From: Candidatus Altimarinota bacterium
Lineage (GTDB): Bacteria > Patescibacteriota > Gracilibacteria > UBA4473
Direction: 5' to 3'
Assembly (NCBI GenBank): GCA_020629095.1
Contig: JAHDDZ010000001.1
Coordinates: forward strand, 1-40,542
Length of the DNA stretch: 40,542 nt
The position numbers were made by a program, and so were the translations under genes. Numbering within the stretch: position 1 is the stretch's first letter; each line of letters begins with the position of its first letter. This document shows, in pieces, positions 23,617-32,541 of the stretch. Under the pieces are notes generated by a model. It made no database searches. It had not been told where the DNA came from and was given only the letters and a program-made list of their open reading frames with translations.

Positions 23617-25399
23617 CAATTGGAAAGGAGCCTCAATTATCATCGCCCTTGTGGTGTTCTTTCTTTTGTTTGCTGCGTTTTTTCAGGCATTTGTGCCCAA
23701 ATGGAAAGGCCAGATTTCGGCTTTTGCAGAGGCCGTGCAGACTGCTGATGGCGTTAATGAGCTCAAAATAGCACTACAAAAAGCAGATGATTTGCCGCCT
23801 GTGTACCCAATTGGGCAAGTCCGAAAAGCGGCCATGGCAGGGAGAGATGCGCTGACTGCGATTGATGCAATAGAGAGCGTGTCATTACAAGACGGTCCTC
23901 TATCTCGTATGCAGCTGCTGGGGTTACTCGACCAGGTTGATGTGCTGAAAAAAAGCGCAAAACGCGCACGAAGAGCAATTAGTAACGTTCCGCATATCTT
24001 TTTGACAGAAGAGCAAAAAAGCAAAAAAAGCACTGTGCTTGAGGTGCTTAAAATTGGAGAAAATGCAATAGACGAACTGGCACAAATGAAGGGCGCGGTG
24101 CTGGAGCATTTTGCTGAGGAGGCGCGCGTTTTAGTGCTCTTCCAAAATCAAAACGAAGTGCGGCCAACTGGTGGTTTTGTTGGCAGTATGCTGATAATTG
24201 ACTTTGAAGACACGCAGGTCACAGGGCGTTTTGTTGACGTATATGCGCTTGACCGCCAAGTCGAAGACACCCTAAAGCTGCCAGCGCCAGAGTGGTTTTT
24301 CCCCCTCAGCAAAGAGATCTCGCTGCGTGACGCAAACCTGACGCGCGACTTCCCAGATGCTGCACGGGTTTATCGATATTTCTTCTCAGGCATCGGTGAG
24401 GTGCCACCAGACACGGTTTTGGCGATTAATCTGAGTATCGTGTCAGAGGTCATGCAGCGCACTGGCAACATTCGCCTAGAAGAATGGGGCATGAATATGA
24501 CAGCCGAGAACTTTGATTTGCTGCTCAGCTTTTTAGTAGAAAGCAAGGCCGCTGGTCGATTTAGCGCAAAAGAGCCGGTGCTGGACGTAGCAAATGCATT
24601 GATGAAATCTATTTCTGAATATGATTTTAATGCCGCCGATTGGGCAGATTTTGATGCAAAAGCCTACATGAAAAATGGGAATGTCTTGCTCGACAGCCAG
24701 CTGAGCAAAACCGCGGCCCTCAGCGAGCAATGGAACACAGAGGGGGCGCTGAAGTGGGATGCCGATACGACAGACTTTTTTGGGGTTGATTTTGTATCAA
24801 TTGGGGCAAATAAGTCAGATCGGTTTGTGTGGTCTCGCATAGCTCACGACACGAATATAAGCCCGTCTGGAGTTGCAAAAAATACGATTACAATCCGCCG
24901 AACGCATGCTATCAGAGAGGGTGAATTGTCTTCACTTTTAGGAGTTGAAAACTGGCCACAAAACCTGCGCGGGCTGTTGGACCAGCAGACCAACTGGAAG
25001 CTCGGATTGGGTGAGAACAGGGCAGTTGTGCGGCTCTATGTGCCAGTTGAGGCGCAGTTCATTGCCGGAGAAAGTCCAACTGGGGCGATATTAAATAACT
25101 TGAGCGTAGACGGAAAGTTTCGGGTTTTCACGGTTCCGATGAATGTGAAACCCCAAGAGAGTGCGGTAGCGCAGCTTGAATACACAATCCCTCTAGACAA
25201 AGGCAGCAGCGCCTGGAGAGGGTATAGCCTGCAATTTGCACCGCCTTTGGGCGTGCAGCAGGCTACTTTTCTCAAATATATTTCAACGGCAAGCGAGGCG
25301 CAGAGCCTGCAGCAAACACAAAATGTCGGACTACCAGTGCCATTCTCGCCAATGATTTTTCGGGCAGTGGCCTCTTTTGAGGAAGAATTAAATAATTGA
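23609..25399 (+). CDS. DUF4012 domain-containing membrane protein
   Basis: A 596-residue protein with one N-terminal membrane anchor (about 9-30), a helical region to about residue 160, then the DUF4012 core with its hallmark FQNQNEVRPTGGFVGSM (about 176-192). DUF4012 proteins are common in CPR and Gram-positive genomes, frequently next to polysaccharide genes, and lie outside the membrane; the RPTGGF motif resembles the catalytic region of LytR-CpsA-Psr-like proteins, but a reaction is not established. It overlaps the O-antigen-ligase-like gene and its TGA stop lies inside the TTGACA of the EF-G promoter. Confidence 0.85.
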   Translation: MNSNWKGASIIIALVVFFLLFAAFFQAFVPKWKGQISAFAEAVQTADGVNELKIALQKADDLPPVYPIGQVRKAAMAGRDALTAIDAIESVSLQDGPLSRMQLLGLLDQVDVLKKSAKRARRAISNVPHIFLTEEQKSKKSTVLEVLKIGENAIDELAQMKGAVLEHFAEEARVLVLFQNQNEVRPTGGFVGSMLIIDFEDTQVTGRFVDVYALDRQVEDTLKLPAPEWFFPLSKEISLRDANLTRDFPDAARVYRYFFSGIGEVPPDTVLAINLSIVSEVMQRTGNIRLEEWGMNMTAENFDLLLSFLVESKAAGRFSAKEPVLDVANALMKSISEYDFNAADWADFDAKAYMKNGNVLLDSQLSKTAALSEQWNTEGALKWDADTTDFFGVDFVSIGANKSDRFVWSRIAHDTNISPSGVAKNTITIRRTHAIREGELSSLLGVENWPQNLRGLLDQQTNWKLGLGENRAVVRLYVPVEAQFIAGESPTGAILNNLSVDGKFRVFTVPMNVKPQESAVAQLEYTIPLDKGSSAWRGYSLQFAPPLGVQQATFLKYISTASEAQSLQQTQNVGLPVPFSPMIFRAVASFEEELNN

Positions 25400-25423
25400 C
25401 ACGGGGGGCTTTGTGCGTAGAAT
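25396..25423 (+). promoter_or_regulatory. EF-G promoter
   Basis: TTGACA (25396-25401), 16-base spacer, TAGAAT (25418-25423). The predicted start is 25430, leaving a 19-nt leader without a Shine-Dalgarno sequence. Between -10 and +1 lies TTGGCGCG, closely matching the EF-Tu promoter. The box overlaps the stop codon of the upstream gene. Confidence 0.75.
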
Positions 25424-25448
25424 TGGCGCGAAATTATTTATCTATACT

Positions 25449-27536
25449 ATGAGTAACGTGAGTCACTATCCACTCGAAAAAGTTCGGAATATCGGAATTA
25501 TTGCGCATATTGACGCAGGAAAAACAACCACTACAGAGCGTATTTTGTTCTATACTGGGAAAAGCCATAAGATTGGCGAGGTGCATGACGGAGACGCCAC
25601 CATGGATTGGATGGAGCAAGAACAAGAACGTGGAATTACCATTACTTCTGCTGCGACAACAGCTTTTTGGGGAGACTGTCAGATTAACATTATCGACACG
25701 CCCGGCCACGTTGATTTCACCGTAGAAGTAGAGCGGAGCCTGAGAGTGTTGGATGGTGCCGTGTGTGTATTTGATGGAGTTGCTGGGGTTGAGCCGCAAT
25801 CAGAAACAGTATGGCGACAGGCTGATAAATATAACGTGCCACGGATGTGTTTCATTAACAAGCTTGATCGAACAGGGGCGAGCTTTTGGCGAGCATATCA
25901 GTCTATCTTAGATCGATTGACAAAAAGTGCGTTCCCGATCCAAATTCCGGTTGGAGAAGAAAGTGACTTCAAGGGGATTATTGATCTAATAGAAAACAAG
26001 GCGGTGCTGTATTATGATGATCTGGGGAAAGATGTGCGAATAGAGGAGATTCCGGTAGACATTGCAGACCAGGCAGCAGAGTGGCGTGAGAAGATGATTG
26101 AGGCAATTGCTGGCCACGATGACGCGCTGATGGAAAAGTATTTCGATGGGCAAGAAATTACAAAAGAGGAGATTCTTGCAGCCATGCGGATTGCAACGAC
26201 AAAGGGCGATTTTGTGCCTGTTGTAACCGGAACGGCGTTGAAAAACAAGGGAGTGCAGCCATTGCTGGACAAGGTGGTCGAACTGCTTCCAAGCCCGCTT
26301 GATATTCCACCAGCACAGGGGACTGACCCAGACGACGAAGAAAAAGTGCTTGAGCGAAAAGCAGATAGTGCAGAGCCATTGGCTTCACTAGCGTTCAAAG
26401 TTGCAACAGACCCATTTGTGGGGCGATTGACCTTTGTGCGGGTTTACAGCGGAAAGTTAGAATCAGGCGGCACAGTGTATAACACCAGCAGCCAAAAGAA
26501 AGAGCGAATTGGGCGATTGCTGCAGATGCACGCAAACACACGAGAGGAAATTAAAGAAATTCCGGCGGGGCACATTGGGGCGGTTGTTGGCCTGAAGGCT
26601 ACGCGAACGGGTGACACATTGTGCGACCCAGTAAATGAGATTATGCTTGAGTCAATTGAATTTCCAGAGCCAGTTATCTCAATTTCGATTGAACCAAAAA
26701 CAAAGGCCGATCAAGAGAAAATGGGTATCGCCCTGCAAAAACTTGCAGAGGAGGATCCGACATTTCGTGTGCACACAGACGAAGAAACCAATCAGACAAT
26801 CATTTCTGGAATGGGAGAATTACACTTAGACATTATTGTCGACCGAATGAAGCGAGAGTTTAAGGTCGAGGCAAATATTGGGCAGCCACAAGTGGCATAT
26901 CGCGAAACAATCTCAAAAGAGGTGCAAGCAGAATATATGCACAAGAAGCAGTCAGGTGGTCGTGGTCAATTTGGTCACGTATATATCAAAATCCGACCAG
27001 CAGAGGCTGGTACTGGGAACAAGTTTGAGAACACAATTAAGGGGGCGTCTATTCCAAATGAATATATTCCGGGGTGTGAAAAAGGATTTAATGAGTCACT
27101 AACACGAGGGATTCGCGCTGGTTACCCAGTTGTTGATATTGAAGTGGAACTATATGATGGGAAATATCATGACGTGGATTCATCTGAGTTGGCCTTTAAA
27201 ATCGCTATGCAGCAGGCTGTGCAAGAGGGATGTCGACGTGCTGCGCCGTCTATTTTGGAGCCGATGATGGCCGTTGAGATTATTACACCAGAAGATTACA
27301 TGGGGGATGTAATGGGAAATGTGTCGTCGAAACGGGGGATTATTCAGGAAACGGGTGACCGTGGAATGGCAAAATTTGTGAAAGCGCAAATTCCACTCGC
27401 AGAGATGTTCGGTTACGCAACAGAGCTGCGAAGCATGACGCAGGGCCGTGCCAGTTACAGCATGGAGTTCGCGCACTATGCAAAAGTGCCAAATAGCGTT
27501 GCCGAGAAAATCATTGCAGAGCGAGCCGGTGCTTAA
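25449..27536 (+). CDS. fusA: translation elongation factor G
   Basis: A 695-residue GTPase that translocates the ribosome. G1 is AHIDAGKT (19-26), the effector region has RGITIT, G3 is DTPGH and G4 is NKLD. Domains II-V follow, including GMGELHLD and the C-terminal RAxYSMEF. The start ATG 25449 fits the usual N-terminus (PLEKVRNIGIIAHIDAGK); the upstream extension to 25413 overlaps the promoter. It is separate from tuf and ribosomal proteins and flanked by two DUF4012 genes, an unusual location. Twelve bases separate it from the next gene, so read-through is likely. Confidence 0.98.
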   Translation: MSNVSHYPLEKVRNIGIIAHIDAGKTTTTERILFYTGKSHKIGEVHDGDATMDWMEQEQERGITITSAATTAFWGDCQINIIDTPGHVDFTVEVERSLRVLDGAVCVFDGVAGVEPQSETVWRQADKYNVPRMCFINKLDRTGASFWRAYQSILDRLTKSAFPIQIPVGEESDFKGIIDLIENKAVLYYDDLGKDVRIEEIPVDIADQAAEWREKMIEAIAGHDDALMEKYFDGQEITKEEILAAMRIATTKGDFVPVVTGTALKNKGVQPLLDKVVELLPSPLDIPPAQGTDPDDEEKVLERKADSAEPLASLAFKVATDPFVGRLTFVRVYSGKLESGGTVYNTSSQKKERIGRLLQMHANTREEIKEIPAGHIGAVVGLKATRTGDTLCDPVNEIMLESIEFPEPVISISIEPKTKADQEKMGIALQKLAEEDPTFRVHTDEETNQTIISGMGELHLDIIVDRMKREFKVEANIGQPQVAYRETISKEVQAEYMHKKQSGGRGQFGHVYIKIRPAEAGTGNKFENTIKGASIPNEYIPGCEKGFNESLTRGIRAGYPVVDIEVELYDGKYHDVDSSELAFKIAMQQAVQEGCRRAAPSILEPMMAVEIITPEDYMGDVMGNVSSKRGIIQETGDRGMAKFVKAQIPLAEMFGYATELRSMTQGRASYSMEFAHYAKVPNSVAEKIIAERAGA

Positions 27537-27548
27537 TATACACAATCA

Positions 27549-29075
27549 ATGATTCGGTTTTTACTTCGCCGCCAAACACTTCGGGTGCTCTTGGCGGCTT
27601 TGTGCGTCTGGGGTGTCATTTCCATTGCCCCCATTTTTTCTATTGTGTCGCCAGCTCACTGGGGCAAAACGCACTTGATTGTACTGATGAATGATGCAGA
27701 GGCGCGCCCTTGTGGCGGGTTTATTTCTGCCTATGGCGTAGCGCGGGCTTTTCCGCCAAAGTTTCAATTAGACAATGTATACAACCTGCCGGAGCATAGT
27801 CTTGGAGCTGCTCGCGAGCCGCTTGCTGCGGTTGCTAACCAGCTGCAGTTCTGGGACACAGGGACCGCGCTGAACCCATCCAACTGTGTAAATGATATTG
27901 AGGCTGCATTTGAAGAGATAACAGAAATGGAGATAGACCGCGTTATGCTGGTAAATGCAAGTATTCTCGAGAGACTGATTGCCGGTGTTGGCGGAATAAA
28001 TTTTAATGGAGAGGAGGTGCAGGCAGATAATGCCTTTGCAACACTGAGTCGAGCAGTGGCAGACACCGACCGGCATGATGAATCGGCTCTTGCTGGGCGC
28101 AAATCTAGCATTGGAGACATAGCAAAATCAGTCATTAAAAAGTCAGTTTTCCAATTTTGGAATTGGCGAAAAATGACAAAAAGTATTGCAGCTGCAACAG
28201 AATCAGAACTTTTTTTAGAGGGGAGTTCTCCGGCTTTTGAGTCAGATGGTTGGGCGCTCGTAGAGTGGAATTTAGGAGGAGCAAAAAGTTCTCGTTACCT
28301 CCAGAAGAACCTCGAATTACGAATGCGAGAAACTGCTCCAGACGAGTGGTTGGTCGAGATCTTTGCAACAGCCCACCACCTTGGGGGAAGTGATGAGCCG
28401 CTTTCGCAAACATATAAAGGAGGGTTTGAGGTGCAATTTCCTGAGTGGCTAGAAACAGCAAATGACTGGTGGCCGGTTGAGGTTGCACCAGGAAAAAAGG
28501 CGACATATGAAAGAACTTTTCAGTTGAAGGGGCAGTTGCCAAGGTCACTCTCTATAACGGTGCAGCGTGGGCAAAAACTCTTTTTTGATGGAAGTATTTC
28601 TGTGTTTCCACAGCAACAAATCAGTGCAGCAGATGGTCATGTCACAGAGGGGGTTTGGGTTCTTTCTGATGTGCTAGAAAAAAGTACGAAATATGCTTAT
28701 ACGATCAAAAGTGATATGGTGAAGCCATTTGTGACGTTGCATGAATATACTCCAAAGAATGCACTTCCAGAGTTGTACACACAAGAATTCGCATCACACG
28801 ATATCGTTGTAGAAATTCACTTCTCAGAACCGATTATCCTCAATGATGCTTTTTACGCAGAACTGCTCGACAGAGATGTTGCAGATGTATTTATTCATGC
28901 AGATGCCTATCTCGACCATTCTTTTTTGTTCCTTAATAATCAGACACTTTTACTTGGTTTTCAGACTGATAAAAAGCAAGATCAAGAGCGATATGATCTT
29001 CGAATAGAGGGCATCGAGGACTTTTTTGGAAATGAAATAAAGAATGGCCAACGGACTATTATCGTACGAGACTAG
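27549..29075 (+). CDS. second DUF4012-like protein with C-terminal Ig-like domain
   Basis: A 508-residue protein with one N-terminal membrane anchor (about 10-33). The DUF4012 hallmark appears in altered form as MNDAEARPCGGFISAYG (about 47-63), with Cys in place of Thr. The core is shorter than in the gene before EF-G. Residues from about 395 on (VVEIHFSEPIILNDAFY, then YDLRIEGIEDFFGNEI) look like an SbsA/Big_5-type Ig domain, found in surface proteins. It is therefore probably anchored in the membrane and exposed outside. Function unknown; its co-location with EF-G may be only genome packing. Confidence 0.7.
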   Translation: MIRFLLRRQTLRVLLAALCVWGVISIAPIFSIVSPAHWGKTHLIVLMNDAEARPCGGFISAYGVARAFPPKFQLDNVYNLPEHSLGAAREPLAAVANQLQFWDTGTALNPSNCVNDIEAAFEEITEMEIDRVMLVNASILERLIAGVGGINFNGEEVQADNAFATLSRAVADTDRHDESALAGRKSSIGDIAKSVIKKSVFQFWNWRKMTKSIAAATESELFLEGSSPAFESDGWALVEWNLGGAKSSRYLQKNLELRMRETAPDEWLVEIFATAHHLGGSDEPLSQTYKGGFEVQFPEWLETANDWWPVEVAPGKKATYERTFQLKGQLPRSLSITVQRGQKLFFDGSISVFPQQQISAADGHVTEGVWVLSDVLEKSTKYAYTIKSDMVKPFVTLHEYTPKNALPELYTQEFASHDIVVEIHFSEPIILNDAFYAELLDRDVADVFIHADAYLDHSFLFLNNQTLLLGFQTDKKQDQERYDLRIEGIEDFFGNEIKNGQRTIIVRD

Positions 29076-29146
29076 AAAAAAACCATAAGTTGACTTGACT
29101 TTTGCTGGCATTTGAGAAGAATTCGAAGGATTTGAAATTGCCCCAT

Positions 29147-29467
29147 ATGACAACGGATTTTATTACGCAAGTGGAGGGAGCCGAGATGCAAGCTGTAACG
29201 GTTTTAGAGGCAGCAAAACAAAAAGCACAAGAGTATTTGGTGCAAGCGCGCGCAAGCGCAAATGTGGCGGCTGAGGAATTGGTTGTAAGCGCTCGAAATA
29301 AGTTACAAGAAGAGGTGAAAGCTGCGCAAGAAATTGCTAAGGCAGAATATATGAAGCTAGCGGAAAAAGGAGGGGCTGATCAAAGGAGTTTGGAGGCTTC
29401 GTGCGCAGAGCAGCAAAGTCAGGTTGTGAAGCGGGTTGCAAGTTTATTTCTTGACCTTACTGCATAA
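29147..29467 (+). CDS. A/V-type ATPase subunit H/G-like peripheral stalk protein
   Basis: A 106-residue, almost wholly helical protein rich in Ala, Glu, Gln and Lys (for example EAAKQKAQEYLVQARASANVAAEELV). It begins at ATG 29147, following a weak promoter-like TTGACT (29095-29100). First position in an A/V-ATPase operon directly before subunit I, plus length and coiled-coil character, fit AhaH/NtpF, which pairs with subunit E to form the peripheral stalks. The assignment rests mainly on position; the longer start at 29102 is less likely. Confidence 0.75.
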   Translation: MTTDFITQVEGAEMQAVTVLEAAKQKAQEYLVQARASANVAAEELVVSARNKLQEEVKAAQEIAKAEYMKLAEKGGADQRSLEASCAEQQSQVVKRVASLFLDLTA

Positions 29468-29470
29468 AAG

Positions 29471-31450
29471 ATGGCAAAGGTTCCTATTGAAAAAGTGCGA
29501 TTTGCTGGGCTAAAAAAGCATGAAGATGTGCTGCTAAAAGAGCTGCAAAAAAAATCTTTTGTGCACTTTGTTCGAGTAAAAAAAGAAGAGGTGTCAGCAG
29601 AAGACGAACATACTCGTTCTCGACTCGGATTTTTTGTGGACTATATGACAAAAAATGCCGAGAAGGGTGTTGTTGAGGGGGGGATGCTTACTGGTGGGAA
29701 AATTGTTTTAAGTGAGGCGGAGGCGCAGGAGCGAGCTGCTCGTTTTGCTAAGTCAGGAGAATCATTCATCTCTCAGGCGGAATTGGCTGAAGAGACGCTG
29801 GTGCGGAGTGCAAATGAGGTTTCACAGCTAAAAGAGTTGCGTGCAAAGATTGCTCCATTTGTGGGAATTGGCATGGGAGAGGTTCCAAAAAGTATCTCGC
29901 AGTGGGTTGGGGTGGTTCCAGTTGATGCAGTTGAATCTGTGTCTTTGGTGCTTGCGGAAGAGACGCATTTGGCTGAGCTTTTTGTAGTAAACCGAGGTGA
30001 TTTAGGTGCCGTTGTGCGAATTGTTTCGCACATTGACCAGCAAAAAGGGGTGCAAGAATTATTGGACACAGTGACTTTTCAGCAGCTGGAGTTGTCTTCT
30101 TTTGGGGCATATTCGGGGCAGGCGCCGGCTGATGCAGTTCGGTCGATTGATGAAAAAATAGCAATAGAGGAGGGTAAATTAGTGGCGGCTGAACAGGCAG
30201 TGAAAGATCTGACACGGCACGTAAATGATGCGCGAGTTGCAGCAGATATTGGTGATTGGGATGAGAGTCAGCGATCAGTCGCATCTTCTTTTTATAAAAG
30301 TAAATCACTTTTTTCTTTTGAGGCGTGGATTCCTAAAAGAGAGAAGGGGGCGCTTGAAAAATGGTTAAGTAGTTCATTTGTGGGCGAAGTTGCCATTGAG
30401 GAGGTCTCGCTTGCAGATGATGAAACCCCGCCAGCGTTTTTGGAGAACAACATAGCTGTTCGGCCATTTGAGGCGCTTACAAATATGTATGGCGCGCCAC
30501 TGAAAAAAGATCTAGATCCAACTCCGTTTTTGAGTTGGTGGTTTGTTTTATTCTTTGGCATCTGCCTTTCGGATGTTGGATATGGAGCACTTCTTGTCAT
30601 TGCCGGTGCCATCTTTTTGGGCTTTGGTACTTTTGCAGAATCTGAAAAAGACACATATCGACTGATGCTCTATTGCGGCGTTTCTGCCGTGATCGGAGGT
30701 GTATTATTGGGTGGGTGGTTTGGTATGACCCCAGATCAAGCTCCAGAATTTTTGACAACTGTGAAAGACGGAGCAGAGGTATTCCGTGGGCAGATCTTGA
30801 ATCCAACAGAGGGCACGGGCCCGCTTTCATTCCTCATTTTTAGTATCTATGTCGGAATTGCCCAGCTGCTGTTTGGTGTTCTGGTTGAGGCCTGGAAGTA
30901 TGTAAAGCAGAGAAATTATGGCGCAGCTGTTATGGATAGTCTGGTCTGGTTTGTATTCTTGGTAAGTCTAATTGGCTTTGCCATGGCAAGTATGGGAGTC
31001 CTTCCTCTGCCAGTTGACCCACTTAAGTGGGCAACAATTGCAACAGCCGGAATCCTTGTTTTGACACAGGGGCGACATCAAAAAAACTGGATCATGAAGC
31101 CAATTTCTGGGGTGCTTGGGCTTTATGGGGTTATGAATTATTTATCAGACGTGTTGAGCTATAGTCGCCTTATGGCGCTTGGGCTTGCCACAGGAGTTAT
31201 TGGTAGTGCGATGAATACCACTGCTGGCGTGCTCTATGAAATGATCGGGATTCCAGGTGTTTCGCACATTGTGGCGATCGTAGTGCTTATTTTTGGGCAT
31301 GGGTTAAACTTTGCACTCAGCTTGCTGGGGGCGAGTATTCACTCGATGCGCCTCCAATTTATTGAGTTTTTCGGGCGATTTTATACGGGCGGAGCAGAAG
31401 TGTTTACGCCTTTTGTGCGAAAAACAAAACATATTTTTATACGTTCTTAA
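29471..31450 (+). CDS. ntpI: A/V-type ATPase subunit I (a)
   Basis: A 659-residue stator/membrane subunit forming the ion half-channels. A soluble N-terminal half with coiled-coil segments (to about residue 345) precedes about eight helices. The conserved arginine helix is SYSRLMALGLATGVIGSAMN, with GHGLNFALSLLGASIHSMRLQFIEFF following, both typical. FLSWWFVLFFGICLSDVGYG marks the first membrane segments. It follows the stalk gene by 3 nt and precedes the rotor ring gene by 21 nt. Confidence 0.95.
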   Translation: MAKVPIEKVRFAGLKKHEDVLLKELQKKSFVHFVRVKKEEVSAEDEHTRSRLGFFVDYMTKNAEKGVVEGGMLTGGKIVLSEAEAQERAARFAKSGESFISQAELAEETLVRSANEVSQLKELRAKIAPFVGIGMGEVPKSISQWVGVVPVDAVESVSLVLAEETHLAELFVVNRGDLGAVVRIVSHIDQQKGVQELLDTVTFQQLELSSFGAYSGQAPADAVRSIDEKIAIEEGKLVAAEQAVKDLTRHVNDARVAADIGDWDESQRSVASSFYKSKSLFSFEAWIPKREKGALEKWLSSSFVGEVAIEEVSLADDETPPAFLENNIAVRPFEALTNMYGAPLKKDLDPTPFLSWWFVLFFGICLSDVGYGALLVIAGAIFLGFGTFAESEKDTYRLMLYCGVSAVIGGVLLGGWFGMTPDQAPEFLTTVKDGAEVFRGQILNPTEGTGPLSFLIFSIYVGIAQLLFGVLVEAWKYVKQRNYGAAVMDSLVWFVFLVSLIGFAMASMGVLPLPVDPLKWATIATAGILVLTQGRHQKNWIMKPISGVLGLYGVMNYLSDVLSYSRLMALGLATGVIGSAMNTTAGVLYEMIGIPGVSHIVAIVVLIFGHGLNFALSLLGASIHSMRLQFIEFFGRFYTGGAEVFTPFVRKTKHIFIRS

Positions 31451-31471
31451 ACTTCTTTAATTTTTTTACAC

Positions 31472-31978
31472 ATGGAGGAAACTCTACAATCCGTTTCGTC
31501 AATTGAATGGGGGCCTGTGCTCGCCATTCTCGGTGCATTTCTTGCTGTTTTCTTGGGGGGTCTTGGCTCAAGTTTGGCTATTGGTCAGGCTGGTCAAAAG
31601 GCTGCAGGAGTGATGGCTGAAAAGCCAAACTTGTTTGGTTCACTTTTGGTGCTTACAGCTCTTCCGGGGTCACAAGGGATTTACGGTCTTTTGATCGCTA
31701 TCTTCATTTTGTCAGGTGCTGGAATGCTAGGGGGAGGTGACGCAGCAGTAAGCATGAATGCTGGTATGATGTATCTTGTTTCTGGTCTTGTGATCGGATT
31801 TGCCGCACTTTCATCAGCTGTTTTGCAGGGGCGAGTAGTGACGGCATCTGTTGGCGCATTGGCTCGTGAAGAATCTGTGGCTGGTAAAGCCGTTACTATG
31901 AGTGTTATTATTGAGGCGTACGCGATCTTTGGTCTTTTGGTAGCGATCTTCATCGCCCTAGCAGCTAACGGCGCATAA
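31472..31978 (+). CDS. ntpK: A/V-type ATPase subunit K (rotor proteolipid, four helices)
   Basis: A 168-residue duplicated proteolipid of two hairpins. Only the second hairpin carries the ion-binding acid, Glu148 in VIIEAYAIFG; the first has Gln68 in LPGSQGIYG. Ser67-Gln68, Gln119 and Glu148 line up in kind and spacing with Thr64-Gln65, Gln110 and Glu139, the sodium ligands of Enterococcus hirae NtpK. The ring would carry one ion per four helices, which favours a pump, and sodium coupling is plausible. That ion choice is inference. Confidence 0.93.
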   Translation: MEETLQSVSSIEWGPVLAILGAFLAVFLGGLGSSLAIGQAGQKAAGVMAEKPNLFGSLLVLTALPGSQGIYGLLIAIFILSGAGMLGGGDAAVSMNAGMMYLVSGLVIGFAALSSAVLQGRVVTASVGALAREESVAGKAVTMSVIIEAYAIFGLLVAIFIALAANGA

Positions 31979-31980
31979 AC

Positions 31981-32541
31981 ATGGCACTTTCAGATATTCT
32001 CAAAAAAATCGTACAAGAGGCTGAAACAGAGGCAAAAGAAATTTTGACAAAAGCTGAGGCTGCTGCCGTTGCTGAAAAGCAGCAAATAGTAGCCGAAGCG
32101 AATGAAAAAATTACAGAGCTTGAAGCTCGAAAAGAGTCGCTCATCAGTGAACTGCAAAAAAAAGCAGTGCACATGGCCGAGCGTGAAAATAAGCTCGCAC
32201 TCATGATGGGGCAGCAGTCAGTCGTAGAAAAGACGCTTTCAGCGCTTTACACGCATTTGTCTGAGTTGAGTGACGACGCATATGGGGCCATTTTGAAAAA
32301 CCTTTGCAGCGGGCTTTCAGGCGGAAAAATGATTCTTCACGCACCGAAAAATCGATTAGCTATTACTCAAAAATATGCACCGACAGGCGCAGAAGTGAAA
32401 GACTCAGCGGATATAAAAGCTGGGTTTATCGCAGAAATTGGGAACGTTAGAATTGATAATTCGTTCAAAAGCCTTCTCTTTTCAGAGCACAAAGATGCGC
32501 TTGTGCAAGCAATCGCTCAACATTATTCATTTGTTTCATGA
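31981..32541 (+). CDS. ntpE: A/V-type ATPase subunit E
   Basis: A 186-residue peripheral stalk protein. The N-terminal half is a long amphipathic helix rich in Glu, Lys and Ala (VQEAETEAKEILTKAEAA); the C-terminal half is a compact domain ending in NVRIDNSFKSLLFSEHKDAL, which resembles the RIDNTFxxRL signature of subunit E. It begins three bases after subunit K and overlaps subunit C by ATGA. Confidence 0.9.
   Translation: MALSDILKKIVQEAETEAKEILTKAEAAAVAEKQQIVAEANEKITELEARKESLISELQKKAVHMAERENKLALMMGQQSVVEKTLSALYTHLSELSDDAYGAILKNLCSGLSGGKMILHAPKNRLAITQKYAPTGAEVKDSADIKAGFIAEIGNVRIDNSFKSLLFSEHKDALVQAIAQHYSFVS

Noticed and set aside
29766..30308. Long minus-strand frames opposite ntpI, CrtI, tuf, fusA and similar genes
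   Set aside because: They are antisense shadows with proline- or serine-rich translations and no motif.
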